NCBI GenBank assembly: GCA_946186125.1 | Contig: CAMHLZ010000009.1 | Span: forward strand, 1 to 64,000 | Length of the DNA stretch: 64,000 bases | Source: an uncultured Lachnospira sp. | Lineage (GTDB): Bacteria; Bacillota; Clostridia; Lachnospirales; Lachnospiraceae | Direction: 5' to 3' | Shown here: positions 24,970 through 33,271 of the stretch, piece by piece | How positions within the stretch are numbered: position 1 is the stretch's first letter | Layout: every line of letters begins with the position of its first letter | Made by a program: the position numbers and the translations under genes | The notes under the pieces: model-generated | Seen by the model: the letters and a program-made list of their open reading frames with translations, nothing else | The model's database searches: none | What the model was told of the DNA's origin: nothing

Positions 24970-25977
24970 ATGAAAAAAATCAGATTTATAAGTATTTTAT
25001 TAATTATGATTGTCAGCGTGTTGCCGGTCATATGTATATTAATGATACATCACATATCATTATGTAAAACGATAGAAAACATTGAAGAAGGAAGCTTTGG
25101 TAAAAGCCTGTGTATGGCACATATTAAGGAAAATTCTTCTGAAACAGGATATTTGATTTATGAAGCACTGATGGAACAAAATGTTTCCTGTGGAATCTAT
25201 CTCGATGACAAAGAAAGTGTAGAAAAAATCGTCAGATATATGGCATTTACGAAGGACTATATTGATTTTCCCATGCAAATGGGAAGATTCTTTAAAAAGG
25301 ATGATTTTAAGAAAGACAGAAGAGTTGCTGTTATAGGAAAAAATATTGAGGGTACATATGAGAAAAAAGGAAAGACATATATAAGTATAGATAATAAAGA
25401 GTATCGTGTAATTGGAAGAATGGGATATGAAGAGGAAACCTCGTTTGATAATTACATATTTGTGAATTTGCTTGCCTGTGATAAAGAAGAAGTAAATATT
25501 TATTCAGTAGACTTTTTTGATGATATCGATGGAGAATCGGTATTGGAAAAATGCAATTCAAGACTAAAAAAATCTGACAGCAGCCTTGAAGTATTAGGTG
25601 GAACTGACAGTTATGCAGATTCATTGACAGTTGATATTGATGTTGCAGCATGGTTTTTAGGATTGTTATTATGTTATATAGTTTGTGTTATTTTAATATC
25701 TTATCAATGGTTGATGTTACAAAGAAGAGAATTAGGAATCTGCCGGATGCTTGGGGCATCTAAGGGAAGAGTGATGCTTTATATAATGGGACATTATTGT
25801 GGATACATGTTGATTTCATTTATAGTGGGATTCGTATATTGTCATTTGTTTTACCCGTCATATAGTTCTTCTTTTTACAAAGGATTTTTTATCAGTATAA
25901 GCATTTTAGTAGTATTTATGTTTATAACATTACAGAGAATAAAACGTGATTCGATTGAAGAGGTGATAAAAGCATGA
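24970..25977 (+). CDS. FtsX/MacB-like ABC permease 1
   Basis: 335 residues, preceded by AGAAGGA. One N-terminal membrane segment (IRFISILLIMIVSVLPVICILMI), an extracellular MacB-like region with an EVLGG-type turn, then three membrane helices near residues 220-325, the FtsX topology. The cytoplasmic loop ELGICRMLGASKGRV is the typical coupling motif. Forms a transporter with the next two genes; overlaps the next by 4 bases. It could export or sense a peptide or lipid; substrate unknown. Confidence 0.8.
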   Translation: MKKIRFISILLIMIVSVLPVICILMIHHISLCKTIENIEEGSFGKSLCMAHIKENSSETGYLIYEALMEQNVSCGIYLDDKESVEKIVRYMAFTKDYIDFPMQMGRFFKKDDFKKDRRVAVIGKNIEGTYEKKGKTYISIDNKEYRVIGRMGYEEETSFDNYIFVNLLACDKEEVNIYSVDFFDDIDGESVLEKCNSRLKKSDSSLEVLGGTDSYADSLTVDIDVAAWFLGLLLCYIVCVILISYQWLMLQRRELGICRMLGASKGRVMLYIMGHYCGYMLISFIVGFVYCHLFYPSYSSSFYKGFFISISILVVFMFITLQRIKRDSIEEVIKA

Positions 25978-27257
25978 TATTGATACGGTGTAAGAATATA
26001 TGGAAAATGATGTGTAATGATACAGTAGCGGTGACATTGCTTTTGATTCTTATAACATCATGTCTGGTTTTAACAGGAAATATAGTGCAAAAGCAGGAAA
26101 AAAGCCAGAAAAAGGCTGAAGAATTTCAGGAACAATATGGAGATATGGAACATTATTGGACGGCCGAGGCATTAGATGATCTTGATTATAATACATATTT
26201 GTGTGATGATACAGGAAAATTATATGATAAATTAAGTAATATAAGACAACTTTTATGGAGTGAAGAGCAATTTCAGTTTTATACATGTTGCACACAACCT
26301 ATCGAAATCAAGAATAAAATAGAGGATATTTTTTTATATGGTTATGAACAGGGAAATACGGAGTGCAGTGTTCAGGAAATAGATGGAATAATGCGATATA
26401 CTACAAAATGTTTATTAGTCAGTGAAAAATTTTTTGACTGTAATAATATAAAAATTAAAACGGGAAGAGGATTCGAAGAAGAAGATTATCAATATAATAA
26501 AGGTGAGAATGTGCCGGTTCTCTTAGGAAGTGCATACGAAGAATACTATAATATAGGTGATTGTATTCAGGCAGAATATTTAAATGAAGATATGACTTTA
26601 CAGGTAGTAGGATTTCTTGATAGTGATATGTTTTTTATCAGTGGCTTAGATCAAGATTTTACTTCGACGGAAAGATATATTATATTACCTGCTTTTCGTA
26701 TTGATGAATTATCAGATTTTTCGCAATTACTGTCCATGGATGAGTTAAACGGAGGTATAGCATCACAGATAGGAATAAGTAAAACGGAACAGATTTGTTA
26801 TGACATAATAAGAAGTCAGGGTGTGACATGGAACATTAGTATTGTTAATCCTGAAACTGTAGGTAGTATGCCTGTTATAGGTAGATACAGTAAAATGACA
26901 AAGCAGATAGCAGGACAATTTAAAATCTTGGTAGTCTTAGTGACCGTGTTTGCAACTGTTGCATTGATTCTTAATATGTTTAGTATATTGCGTAAAAATA
27001 AATATCAATTTGGTATAGAAATGTTATGCGGCTCATCTTATAAAGGAATTTTTGTAGAGAGTTTTGGATTAGTGTTTGCTATTTTGCTTGTCGGTGATAT
27101 GTGGGCAAGTCTCATATTAAAGGCAATCGGAATGGGATTATACAGTTTAATTTTTATTCAGTTGTTAGTAGGTGCTGTTTTAATAATAACTTGTGTAAGC
27201 TGTTATTTTTATATGAAGAAAATGGAAATTGGTAAAATTATAGGAGGAACGGAATAA
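25974..27257 (+). CDS. FtsX/MacB-like ABC permease 2
   Basis: 427 residues beginning at the ATGA overlap. One N-terminal membrane helix (VTLLLILITSCLVLTGNIV), a long extracellular domain, and C-terminal helices near residues 315-415 with FGIEMLCGSSYKGIF as the ATPase-coupling loop. Partner of permease 1; the two are unequal paralogues and would form a heterodimer. Its stop overlaps the ATPase start by one base. Confidence 0.8.
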   Translation: MILIRCKNIWKMMCNDTVAVTLLLILITSCLVLTGNIVQKQEKSQKKAEEFQEQYGDMEHYWTAEALDDLDYNTYLCDDTGKLYDKLSNIRQLLWSEEQFQFYTCCTQPIEIKNKIEDIFLYGYEQGNTECSVQEIDGIMRYTTKCLLVSEKFFDCNNIKIKTGRGFEEEDYQYNKGENVPVLLGSAYEEYYNIGDCIQAEYLNEDMTLQVVGFLDSDMFFISGLDQDFTSTERYIILPAFRIDELSDFSQLLSMDELNGGIASQIGISKTEQICYDIIRSQGVTWNISIVNPETVGSMPVIGRYSKMTKQIAGQFKILVVLVTVFATVALILNMFSILRKNKYQFGIEMLCGSSYKGIFVESFGLVFAILLVGDMWASLILKAIGMGLYSLIFIQLLVGAVLIITCVSCYFYMKKMEIGKIIGGTE

Positions 27258-27919
27258 TGCTGCTTAAAATTGACAATATAAATGTAAGTTACGGAAAAAA
27301 GGATAATCAGATAGTTGCTTTAAAGGATGTATCGCTGCAGGTAGAGAAAGGGGAATTTTTAGTGCTGATGGGAAAAAGCGGATGTGGGAAATCTACTCTT
27401 TTAAATGTTCTTGGAACACTTAAAAACCCTACAGCAGGAGAATACTATTTTAACGGAAATGACGTTATCAATATGAGTGATAGAGAAAAAGCAAAGTTTC
27501 GCAATAAAAATATAGGATTTATTGTTCAACATTTTGCATTAATGAACGAGCGGACTGTGTATGAAAATATTGCGTTGCCGTTACATTATATGCGAATGGG
27601 AAAACGTGAAATAAAGGAAAGAATAGATGAACTGTTAGAGAATATGGATATGGCAGATAGAAAAAATGCATATCCAAATGAATTATCAGGCGGACAGTGT
27701 CAGAGGGTGGCAATCGCGAGGGCGTTAGCTGCAAGACCGGAAGTAATATTGGCTGATGAACCTACCGGTGCCTTAGATGAAGAAACCGGAAATAAAATAA
27801 TGCAACTGCTACAACGTATTAATCAGTCGGGAACTACGGTTATTATGGTGACTCATGATAGTGATTTTGCTAAATTAGGAGATAGATGTATTACTATGAA
27901 AGATGGCAGAATTGTATAG
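27257..27919 (+). CDS. ABC transporter ATP-binding protein (MacB/LolD type)
   Basis: 220 residues. Walker A GKSGCGKST (about 39-47), Q-loop in IVQHFALMNERT, signature LSGGQCQRVAIARAL, Walker B VILADEPTGALD and H-loop VTHDSDFAKLGDR. These are the marks of the LolD/MacB/FtsE class of mechanotransmission ATPases, matching the FtsX-type permeases. Translationally coupled (TAATG) to the permease gene. Confidence 0.93.
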   Translation: MLLKIDNINVSYGKKDNQIVALKDVSLQVEKGEFLVLMGKSGCGKSTLLNVLGTLKNPTAGEYYFNGNDVINMSDREKAKFRNKNIGFIVQHFALMNERTVYENIALPLHYMRMGKREIKERIDELLENMDMADRKNAYPNELSGGQCQRVAIARALAARPEVILADEPTGALDEETGNKIMQLLQRINQSGTTVIMVTHDSDFAKLGDRCITMKDGRIV

Positions 27920-27942
27920 GAAAATTTTTGTTGTCAATGAAT

Positions 27943-27986
27943 AAAGAATCGCTGCATTTTTGTAATAAAGATACAGCGATTCTTTT
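27943..27986. terminator. Bidirectional terminator between ABC operon and AIM24 gene
   Basis: AAAGAATCGCTG (27943-27954) pairs with CAGCGATTCTTT (27974-27985), with T-rich sequence on both outer sides. It sits between convergent genes. Confidence 0.85.
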
Positions 27987-28002
27987 ATGTCATTATATGG
28001 TA

Positions 28003-28707
28003 TTAATCCATAGAAACACTTATTCCGCCTCTTCGCTCAGATGGCTGAAGAATTACCGTTACAGGTGAGTGTCCACTCCATTCGAATTGATAAGATTCTC
28101 CTGACGTCTGTCCGATGAATGTTTTCCATGAAATATCCGTCTGAATCTGAGGATCGCAGTGACCGTTTCCTATCCAGCATATTACAGAATCAGGGTCAAC
28201 AGATAAAGTTTTTTGGGATTCAACATTGCTAAGTACTATCGGATTTCCATTAGATAATACAGCAACAAATGCCTTATCGCCTTTTGCAGTAATAGCAGTA
28301 GTTGCAAGTCCTTTTTGCGATAGCACACCGACACCTATGAATCGCACACTATAATCGCAATCAGAGCTGAAAGCCAGAATGTTTTCAGATTCTACGGAAA
28401 TAGTTTCACCCGGCTGTAAATGGTATATTACAACATGCTGGCCATAGTTGGCATAATATGTAACAGAATCTCCGTTAAGGCTTACCTTCATAAGAGGGAG
28501 ATTTTCGCCTGTAATACGTCTGGCAAGGTGTCCCAAAAGAGCCTGTCCCAAATTGTTTTGAGGACCGAGCAACATTTTTTCAAATTTGTAATTTTTCGGC
28601 CCATCATTTTCACCGCCTATAAAAGAGCCTGCCTTTGCAAATATTTCTTCTGAGCCGCTACAGGTTACTTTTAAAGTTAATTCATTGACTGTTTCAAATT
28701 TTAACAT
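28003..28707 (-). CDS. AIM24/TIGR00266-family protein
   Basis: 234 residues from the ATG at 28707 (minus strand), directly after the GGAG of repeat copy E. Upstream in-frame codons are repeat sequence and are rejected. Beta-rich AIM24/DUF124 protein: KAGSFIGGE, LMKVSLNGDSVTYYANYGQHV, SENILAFSSDCDYSVRFIG, ICWIGNG and a final ERRGGISVSM. Function in bacteria is poorly known; often found beside TerD proteins, as here. Probably co-transcribed with the TerD gene. Confidence 0.85.
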   Translation of the reverse strand: MLKFETVNELTLKVTCSGSEEIFAKAGSFIGGENDGPKNYKFEKMLLGPQNNLGQALLGHLARRITGENLPLMKVSLNGDSVTYYANYGQHVVIYHLQPGETISVESENILAFSSDCDYSVRFIGVGVLSQKGLATTAITAKGDKAFVAVLSNGNPIVLSNVESQKTLSVDPDSVICWIGNGHCDPQIQTDISWKTFIGQTSGESYQFEWSGHSPVTVILQPSERRGGISVSMD

Positions 28708-28805
28708 ATTAATCTCCATTCTGCAGACGCTAATGTTAGCAATTTGTGGCGCCTGCGGCACAAATTGACGTGTAAAAAATCATATATCAATATGATTTTT
28801 TACAC
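28708..28805 (-). repeat. Modular hairpin repeat, copy E (minus strand)
   Basis: Read on the minus strand it matches copy C with only a few substitutions: hairpin 1 at 28770-28805 (16-base arms), hairpin 2 (CAATTTGTG 28740-28748 with CACAAATTG 28759-28767), and a 3' module ending in GAATGGAGATTAAT before the ATG of the AIM24 gene. It begins 8 bases after the TerD gene stop. Confidence 0.88.
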
Positions 28806-28813
28806 TATCCTCC

Positions 28814-29605
28814 TTATAATACCTGAACTCCGTACAATTCACAGAGTCCTCTTAAATCTTTAGCAACACCATTACCTATGGCGTTGAATTTCCAGGTTCC
28901 GTTATGAAGATAAAGCTCTCCAATCATCATAGAGTTTACATTATCATAATACTCGTCCATCATAAAGCTGACAAGTTCGTTTCCGGTGACATTATCCATA
29001 ATTCTAACATAAGCATCTTTAACCATGCTGAAATTAAGATGGTTTTCTACAGCTTCATTTATTGTCAATACAAAAACTATTTTTGCAACGTCAGCATGAA
29101 GTTTCGTAAGGTCAATGGAAATGCTTTCTCTGTCGTTATCACAGTTATCAGAAAAGATTGTACTATGGTCAGGACTTTCTGTCTGTCCATAAAATACAAA
29201 CCAGTCATCACCGATTACTTTTCCGGCCGTTCCTAACATAAATGCAGAAACATCCACATCGCAGGCTGGATTAATCAGATTCCAGCCAAGGCATGCTGAT
29301 ACTTGTGTTGTATCGTTTCCGTTAAAAAGATTAACACGCTGCCCTTTTTTGACCTGATTAGACAACTGCGGAATAATCTGGTTCTGCCTTACAGGCGATG
29401 ACGTTTGTGAAACACCAGTCTGATGAGGGGCAGCCTGGTGTGAGTTAGCAGCCGGATGAGTAGCTTCAGCCACAGTGTTTGCAGATGTATTGTTTAGCGT
29501 AAAAACATCTTTGGACGATATTGGTTCCATTACACGTCTGCTATTAATTGAATTGATAGTATCCCGGGAAAATGGAACAGTTGATTTCATTAGAATATTA
29601 TTCAT
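28814..29605 (-). CDS. TerD-domain protein
   Basis: 263 residues from the ATG at 29605 after GGAGGG; a TTG at 29617 overlaps that site. N-terminal 85 residues are low-complexity, His/Ala/Gln/Ser-rich. A TerD domain follows: VKKGQRVNLFNGNDTTQVSACLGW, then CDVDVSAFML, DDWFVFYGQ, and KIVFVLTINEA, with Asp residues for Ca2+. TerD proteins act in tellurite/stress and surface-signalling systems. Only TerD and AIM24 are here, not a full ter operon. Confidence 0.9.
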   Translation of the reverse strand: MNNILMKSTVPFSRDTINSINSRRVMEPISSKDVFTLNNTSANTVAEATHPAANSHQAAPHQTGVSQTSSPVRQNQIIPQLSNQVKKGQRVNLFNGNDTTQVSACLGWNLINPACDVDVSAFMLGTAGKVIGDDWFVFYGQTESPDHSTIFSDNCDNDRESISIDLTKLHADVAKIVFVLTINEAVENHLNFSMVKDAYVRIMDNVTGNELVSFMMDEYYDNVNSMMIGELYLHNGTWKFNAIGNGVAKDLRGLCELYGVQVL

Positions 29606-29867
29606 AAAACCCTCCAATCTAAAAATATAACTATATTATACATTATTATTGGGTTGAAAAAAACCGTGAATTTAGTTTTGGATAAGAGTTTGTGCAGGGG
29701 AGCCTTATCTACGGATAAAATTTGTAGCTTTTAAAAATTATACGTAGTTGGTACGGAAAAACTACGCACCTGAAATCCTCATGACGGGAAAGGTTCCTGC
29801 TTCACGGCAGGAAGATTACAGAAAATAAACAGCTGTGAATAGTAACTATAAATAATTCAAAAATATA
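29606..29867. other. Divergent intergenic region, TerD / SHOCT genes
   Basis: 336 bases to the next gene. A minus-strand -10 (TATAAT, plus positions 29634-29639) may serve the TerD gene. A small hairpin CCTGC-TTCACG-GCAGG lies near 29797-29812. No gene is seen. Confidence 0.5.
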
Positions 29868-29897
29868 TTGACACTCTTTAAGATATAATAGTAGAAT
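29868..29897 (+). promoter_or_regulatory. Promoter of the SHOCT protein gene
   Basis: TTGACA (29868-29873), 18 bases, TAGAAT (29892-29897), about 45 bases before the ATG. Confidence 0.65.
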
Positions 29898-29941
29898 TAT
29901 GTCGAATGCATGAATAAAGACATAAAGGAGAGGATGTAATT

Positions 29942-30454
29942 ATGTATATGGTTGTTTTAGTTATTATTGGATTGTTGATATCTATCATCTTTGGAAGTAT
30001 ATCGCAACAGATTATGGAAGAAAAAGGATATGGAAAAGCGGGATTCTGGTCAGGATTTCAACATGGTATATTTGGTATTGCGCAGGCTAAAGCTATGCCG
30101 GATTTGAAGGAAAGAGATAATCAGCGTGCTTTAATAAAAGCGTTAGGACCGGCTCATCGTGATAATGAGCTTCTTACTAATGGCGGATGGAGATGTTCAA
30201 AATGCGGAGCAGTGAATGCAGGGTATGTGGGAACCTGTGGTTGTGGTACTACTAAGTATGAAAGCGAGCACCCTCAGCCTGTAGTTCAAAATGTTCAGAC
30301 TACTAATCCGGCAGGAAATATTTCTGAAGAAAAAAAGGTGGATAATGAGTACGAAAAAATCAAGATATTGAAAGAATATAAGAATCTTTTAGATGATGGA
30401 GTATTAACAGCAGAAGAATATGAACAGAAGAAGAAAGCAATAATGAATCTTTAA
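29942..30454 (+). CDS. Membrane-anchored zinc-ribbon protein with SHOCT domain
   Basis: 170 residues after AAAGGAGAGG. N-terminal membrane helix (MVVLVIIGLLISIIFGSIS), a short basic region, then a zinc-ribbon-like GWRCSKCGAVNAGYVGTCGCG, a linker and a C-terminal SHOCT helix pair (ILKEYKNLLDDGVLTAEEYEQKKKAIM). SHOCT domains mediate oligomer formation or binding in many membrane-associated proteins. No specific role can be given. Confidence 0.8.
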   Translation: MYMVVLVIIGLLISIIFGSISQQIMEEKGYGKAGFWSGFQHGIFGIAQAKAMPDLKERDNQRALIKALGPAHRDNELLTNGGWRCSKCGAVNAGYVGTCGCGTTKYESEHPQPVVQNVQTTNPAGNISEEKKVDNEYEKIKILKEYKNLLDDGVLTAEEYEQKKKAIMNL

Positions 30455-30457
30455 CTA

Positions 30458-30486
30458 TTGAAATTTGAAATTTGATTTTGTATAAT
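30458..30486 (+). promoter_or_regulatory. Promoter of the L,D-transpeptidase gene
   Basis: TTGAAA (30458-30463), 17 bases, TATAAT (30481-30486). It may also drive purF, which starts 20 bases after this gene. Confidence 0.8.
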
Positions 30487-30529
30487 AAGTACGACTGTAA
30501 ACGAAATTCGAAAATAAGAAGGTATACCG

Positions 30530-31780
30530 ATGAAAAAGTCGAAGAAGATGTTAATTGTGACTTTGATAATTCTTTTGTCTGCCGGAATAGTATACAGAGG
30601 CGTGTATGGTGCGACTAAGGTAAATGGAGTATCATATAATCTGCTGTGTTCAAAAGAAGAGCTAACCAGGGCACTTGAGAGTCATAGTCAGAAATATTAT
30701 TTTATTGATGATGAATTAGAAAAAAATTTTGTAAAATATACATACAATGTTGATGAGATTACAAAACATAGTCTTAAGCAAAGGTTTTTAGATGATCTGA
30801 TAGGAAGAGAATATACCATATCATATGAAAAAGAGTTATTAAGAAGTGAGTTTGAAGAATATCTGAAACAATATAATGAAGAGAGACAGGCTTCGCAGGA
30901 TGCATTTATTCTTATGGATGGGGATACGTATTGTGTCGAAGAAGAAGTCCAGGGTGATACCGTTGATACAGAAGCAATTTTAGCAGATATTGATAACGGT
31001 AAGGTAATTGATATGAAGAATTATATTGTCAACCCTGCTCTTAGAAAAAACGATTTAGAGGAAACAGCTGAACTTATGAATGAGTATGCATCATGGGAAA
31101 TCAGTTATTCTAACGGTGAGTATATAAAAGCGGATTCTTCAGACATAATGCTTAATCCTGACCATACAGTTTCAATTGATGATACATTTATAGAAGATAA
31201 TATTTATGATGTTCTTGACAGTTATGTGACCGTTGGTGATCCGAGAATGTTTACCTGCAATGATGGTACACAGATTAGCGTTGCCGGAGGAACATGGGGC
31301 ACAAGCATCAATTACACTGAAGAGATAGAGTATGTCAAAGAAAAGTTTCATAATATAGAATCAGAGAGTAACAGGACGCCGGTATTTGCGAGACAGTATG
31401 AGGATATAGGCGGAACGTATGTTGAAATCAGTATACCAAAGCAGCATTTATGGTATTACAAAGATTATCAGCTTGCAGGTGAAGCTGATGTTATTACGGG
31501 ACTGCCGAACGGAGAGAGAAATACTCCGGTGGGAATATATTACATATCTGAATGTATAAAAGGTAAATATCTTGTAGGCGATGATTATAAGACGTGGGTT
31601 AACTTTTGGATGAGACTTACTAACAAAGGAGTAGGACTTCATGATGCGGTATGGCAGCATGCATTTGGAGGAGATTTATACTACTCAAAAGGCTCACATG
31701 GCTGTATAAATTTATCTTATGATGTTGCACAATGGCTGTTTTACGAGTCATATGTTGGGATGCCGGTAATTATTTATTAA
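30530..31780 (+). CDS. L,D-transpeptidase (YkuD) with peptidoglycan-binding domain
   Basis: 416 residues. N-terminal signal anchor (MLIVTLIILLSAGIVYRGVYG), a PG_binding_4-type region (about 30-250), then the YkuD catalytic domain starting at YVEISIPKQHLWYYKDYQLAGE. Catalytic motif: GLHDAVWQ ... KGSHGCINLS with the active Cys. Forms 3-3 crosslinks or attaches proteins to peptidoglycan outside the membrane. A second YkuD protein is on the minus strand at 60541. Confidence 0.92.
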   Translation: MKKSKKMLIVTLIILLSAGIVYRGVYGATKVNGVSYNLLCSKEELTRALESHSQKYYFIDDELEKNFVKYTYNVDEITKHSLKQRFLDDLIGREYTISYEKELLRSEFEEYLKQYNEERQASQDAFILMDGDTYCVEEEVQGDTVDTEAILADIDNGKVIDMKNYIVNPALRKNDLEETAELMNEYASWEISYSNGEYIKADSSDIMLNPDHTVSIDDTFIEDNIYDVLDSYVTVGDPRMFTCNDGTQISVAGGTWGTSINYTEEIEYVKEKFHNIESESNRTPVFARQYEDIGGTYVEISIPKQHLWYYKDYQLAGEADVITGLPNGERNTPVGIYYISECIKGKYLVGDDYKTWVNFWMRLTNKGVGLHDAVWQHAFGGDLYYSKGSHGCINLSYDVAQWLFYESYVGMPVIIY

Positions 31781-31800
31781 TTTATATATAGGAGGTAAGC

Positions 31801-33243
31801 ATGAATAATATTCATCTTCAGGAGGAACCGGAGGATTGTCTGCATGAAGAATGCGGCGTATTTGGGATATATGATTTTGATGGAAATGATATTGCATCCA
31901 CTATTTATTACGGATTATTTGCGCTACAGCACAGAGGACAGGAAAGTTGTGGAATAGCAGTAAGTGATACGGAGGGACCTAAAGGGAGTGTTTCACTTCA
32001 TAAGGGTATGGGACTTGTAAATGAGGTATTTACATCTGATGAGCTTGCAGGTCTCAAAGGAAATATTGGTGTCGGACACACCAGATACTCTACTGCAGGA
32101 AGCAGTACGAGAGAAAATGCACAGCCTCTGGCGCTTAATTATATTAAGGGAACTCTTGGATTGGCGCATAACGGTAACCTGATAAATGCGCTGGAACTTA
32201 GAAGAGAGTTAGAGTATTCAGGAGCTATTTTCCAGACAACAATCGATTCAGAAGTTATTGCCTACCACATTGCAAGAGAAAGAGTTAACAGTGCGACAGT
32301 AGAAGAGGCAGTAAGAAAGGCTGTCAGAAAGTTAAAAGGTGCATTTTCGCTTATAGTTATGAGTCCGAGAAAACTTATTGGCGTGAGGGATCCTTTTGGA
32401 TTTAAACCACTCTGTATCGGGAAACGTGATAATGCATATATACTCACGTCAGAGACATGTGCCCTTGACACCGTAGGTGCGGAATTTGTACGTGATGTAA
32501 TGCCGGGGGAGATTGTCACCATTACAGAAGAAGGCATAAAATCTGATACAGCATTATGTCTGCCGAAAGAAAAAGAAGCAAGATGCATATTTGAATATAT
32601 TTATTTTGCTAGACCGGATAGTATTATTGATGGAGTGTCGGTATATCATTCGAGAATCATGGCAGGAAGGTTTTTAGCAAAAGATCATCCTGTTGAAGCA
32701 GATGTTGTAGTAGGAGTTCCGGAGTCAGGAAATGCAGCAGCATTAGGGTACTCTTTAGAATCAGGCATACCTTATGGTACGGCATTTGTTAAAAATACAT
32801 ATGTAGGAAGGACATTTATTAAACCTAAGCAGAGTAACAGAGAATCAAGCGTTAAGGTTAAGTTGAATGTTTTAAAAGAAGCGGTTGCAGGAAAAAGAGT
32901 TGTTATGATAGACGACTCGATAGTAAGAGGAACTACAAGTGACAGGATTGTTGAGATGCTGCGGGAAGCAGGAGCGACAGAAGTTCATGTAAGAATCAGT
33001 TCACCGCCGTTTATAAGTGAATGTTATTTTGGTACGGATGTTCCGTCAAAGGATCAGCTGATAGCACATAACAGAACGGTTGAAGAGATATGTGATATTA
33101 TAGGGGCTGATTCATTGGGATATCTCGAATATGACAGATTATCAGAGATGGTGGCAGGACTGCCTATATGTACGGGATGTTTTAATGAAAAATATCCTTT
33201 AGAACCTCCGAAAGAAGACATCAGAGGAAGCTATGAAAAATAA
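31801..33243 (+). CDS. purF: Amidophosphoribosyltransferase
   Basis: 480 residues after TAGGAGG. First step of purine synthesis: PRPP + glutamine to 5-phosphoribosylamine. The N-terminal Ntn-glutaminase has a 17-residue propeptide before Cys18 (ECGVFGIYD), then GHTRYSTAGSS and LAHNGNL. The PRPP site VVMIDDSIVRGTTS is at about 367-380. Cys residues in EARCIFEY, ISECYFG and ICTGCFNE fit the [4Fe-4S] B. subtilis-type enzyme. It is followed by purB and purA, forming an AMP-branch cluster. Confidence 0.97.
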   Translation: MNNIHLQEEPEDCLHEECGVFGIYDFDGNDIASTIYYGLFALQHRGQESCGIAVSDTEGPKGSVSLHKGMGLVNEVFTSDELAGLKGNIGVGHTRYSTAGSSTRENAQPLALNYIKGTLGLAHNGNLINALELRRELEYSGAIFQTTIDSEVIAYHIARERVNSATVEEAVRKAVRKLKGAFSLIVMSPRKLIGVRDPFGFKPLCIGKRDNAYILTSETCALDTVGAEFVRDVMPGEIVTITEEGIKSDTALCLPKEKEARCIFEYIYFARPDSIIDGVSVYHSRIMAGRFLAKDHPVEADVVVGVPESGNAAALGYSLESGIPYGTAFVKNTYVGRTFIKPKQSNRESSVKVKLNVLKEAVAGKRVVMIDDSIVRGTTSDRIVEMLREAGATEVHVRISSPPFISECYFGTDVPSKDQLIAHNRTVEEICDIIGADSLGYLEYDRLSEMVAGLPICTGCFNEKYPLEPPKEDIRGSYEK

Positions 33244-33271
33244 TGATAAAAAAGAAAGGTCAGGTAAGAAT

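Noticed and set aside
31781-31800. Purine riboswitch before purF
   Set aside because: Only 20 bases separate purF from the previous gene; no aptamer fits.
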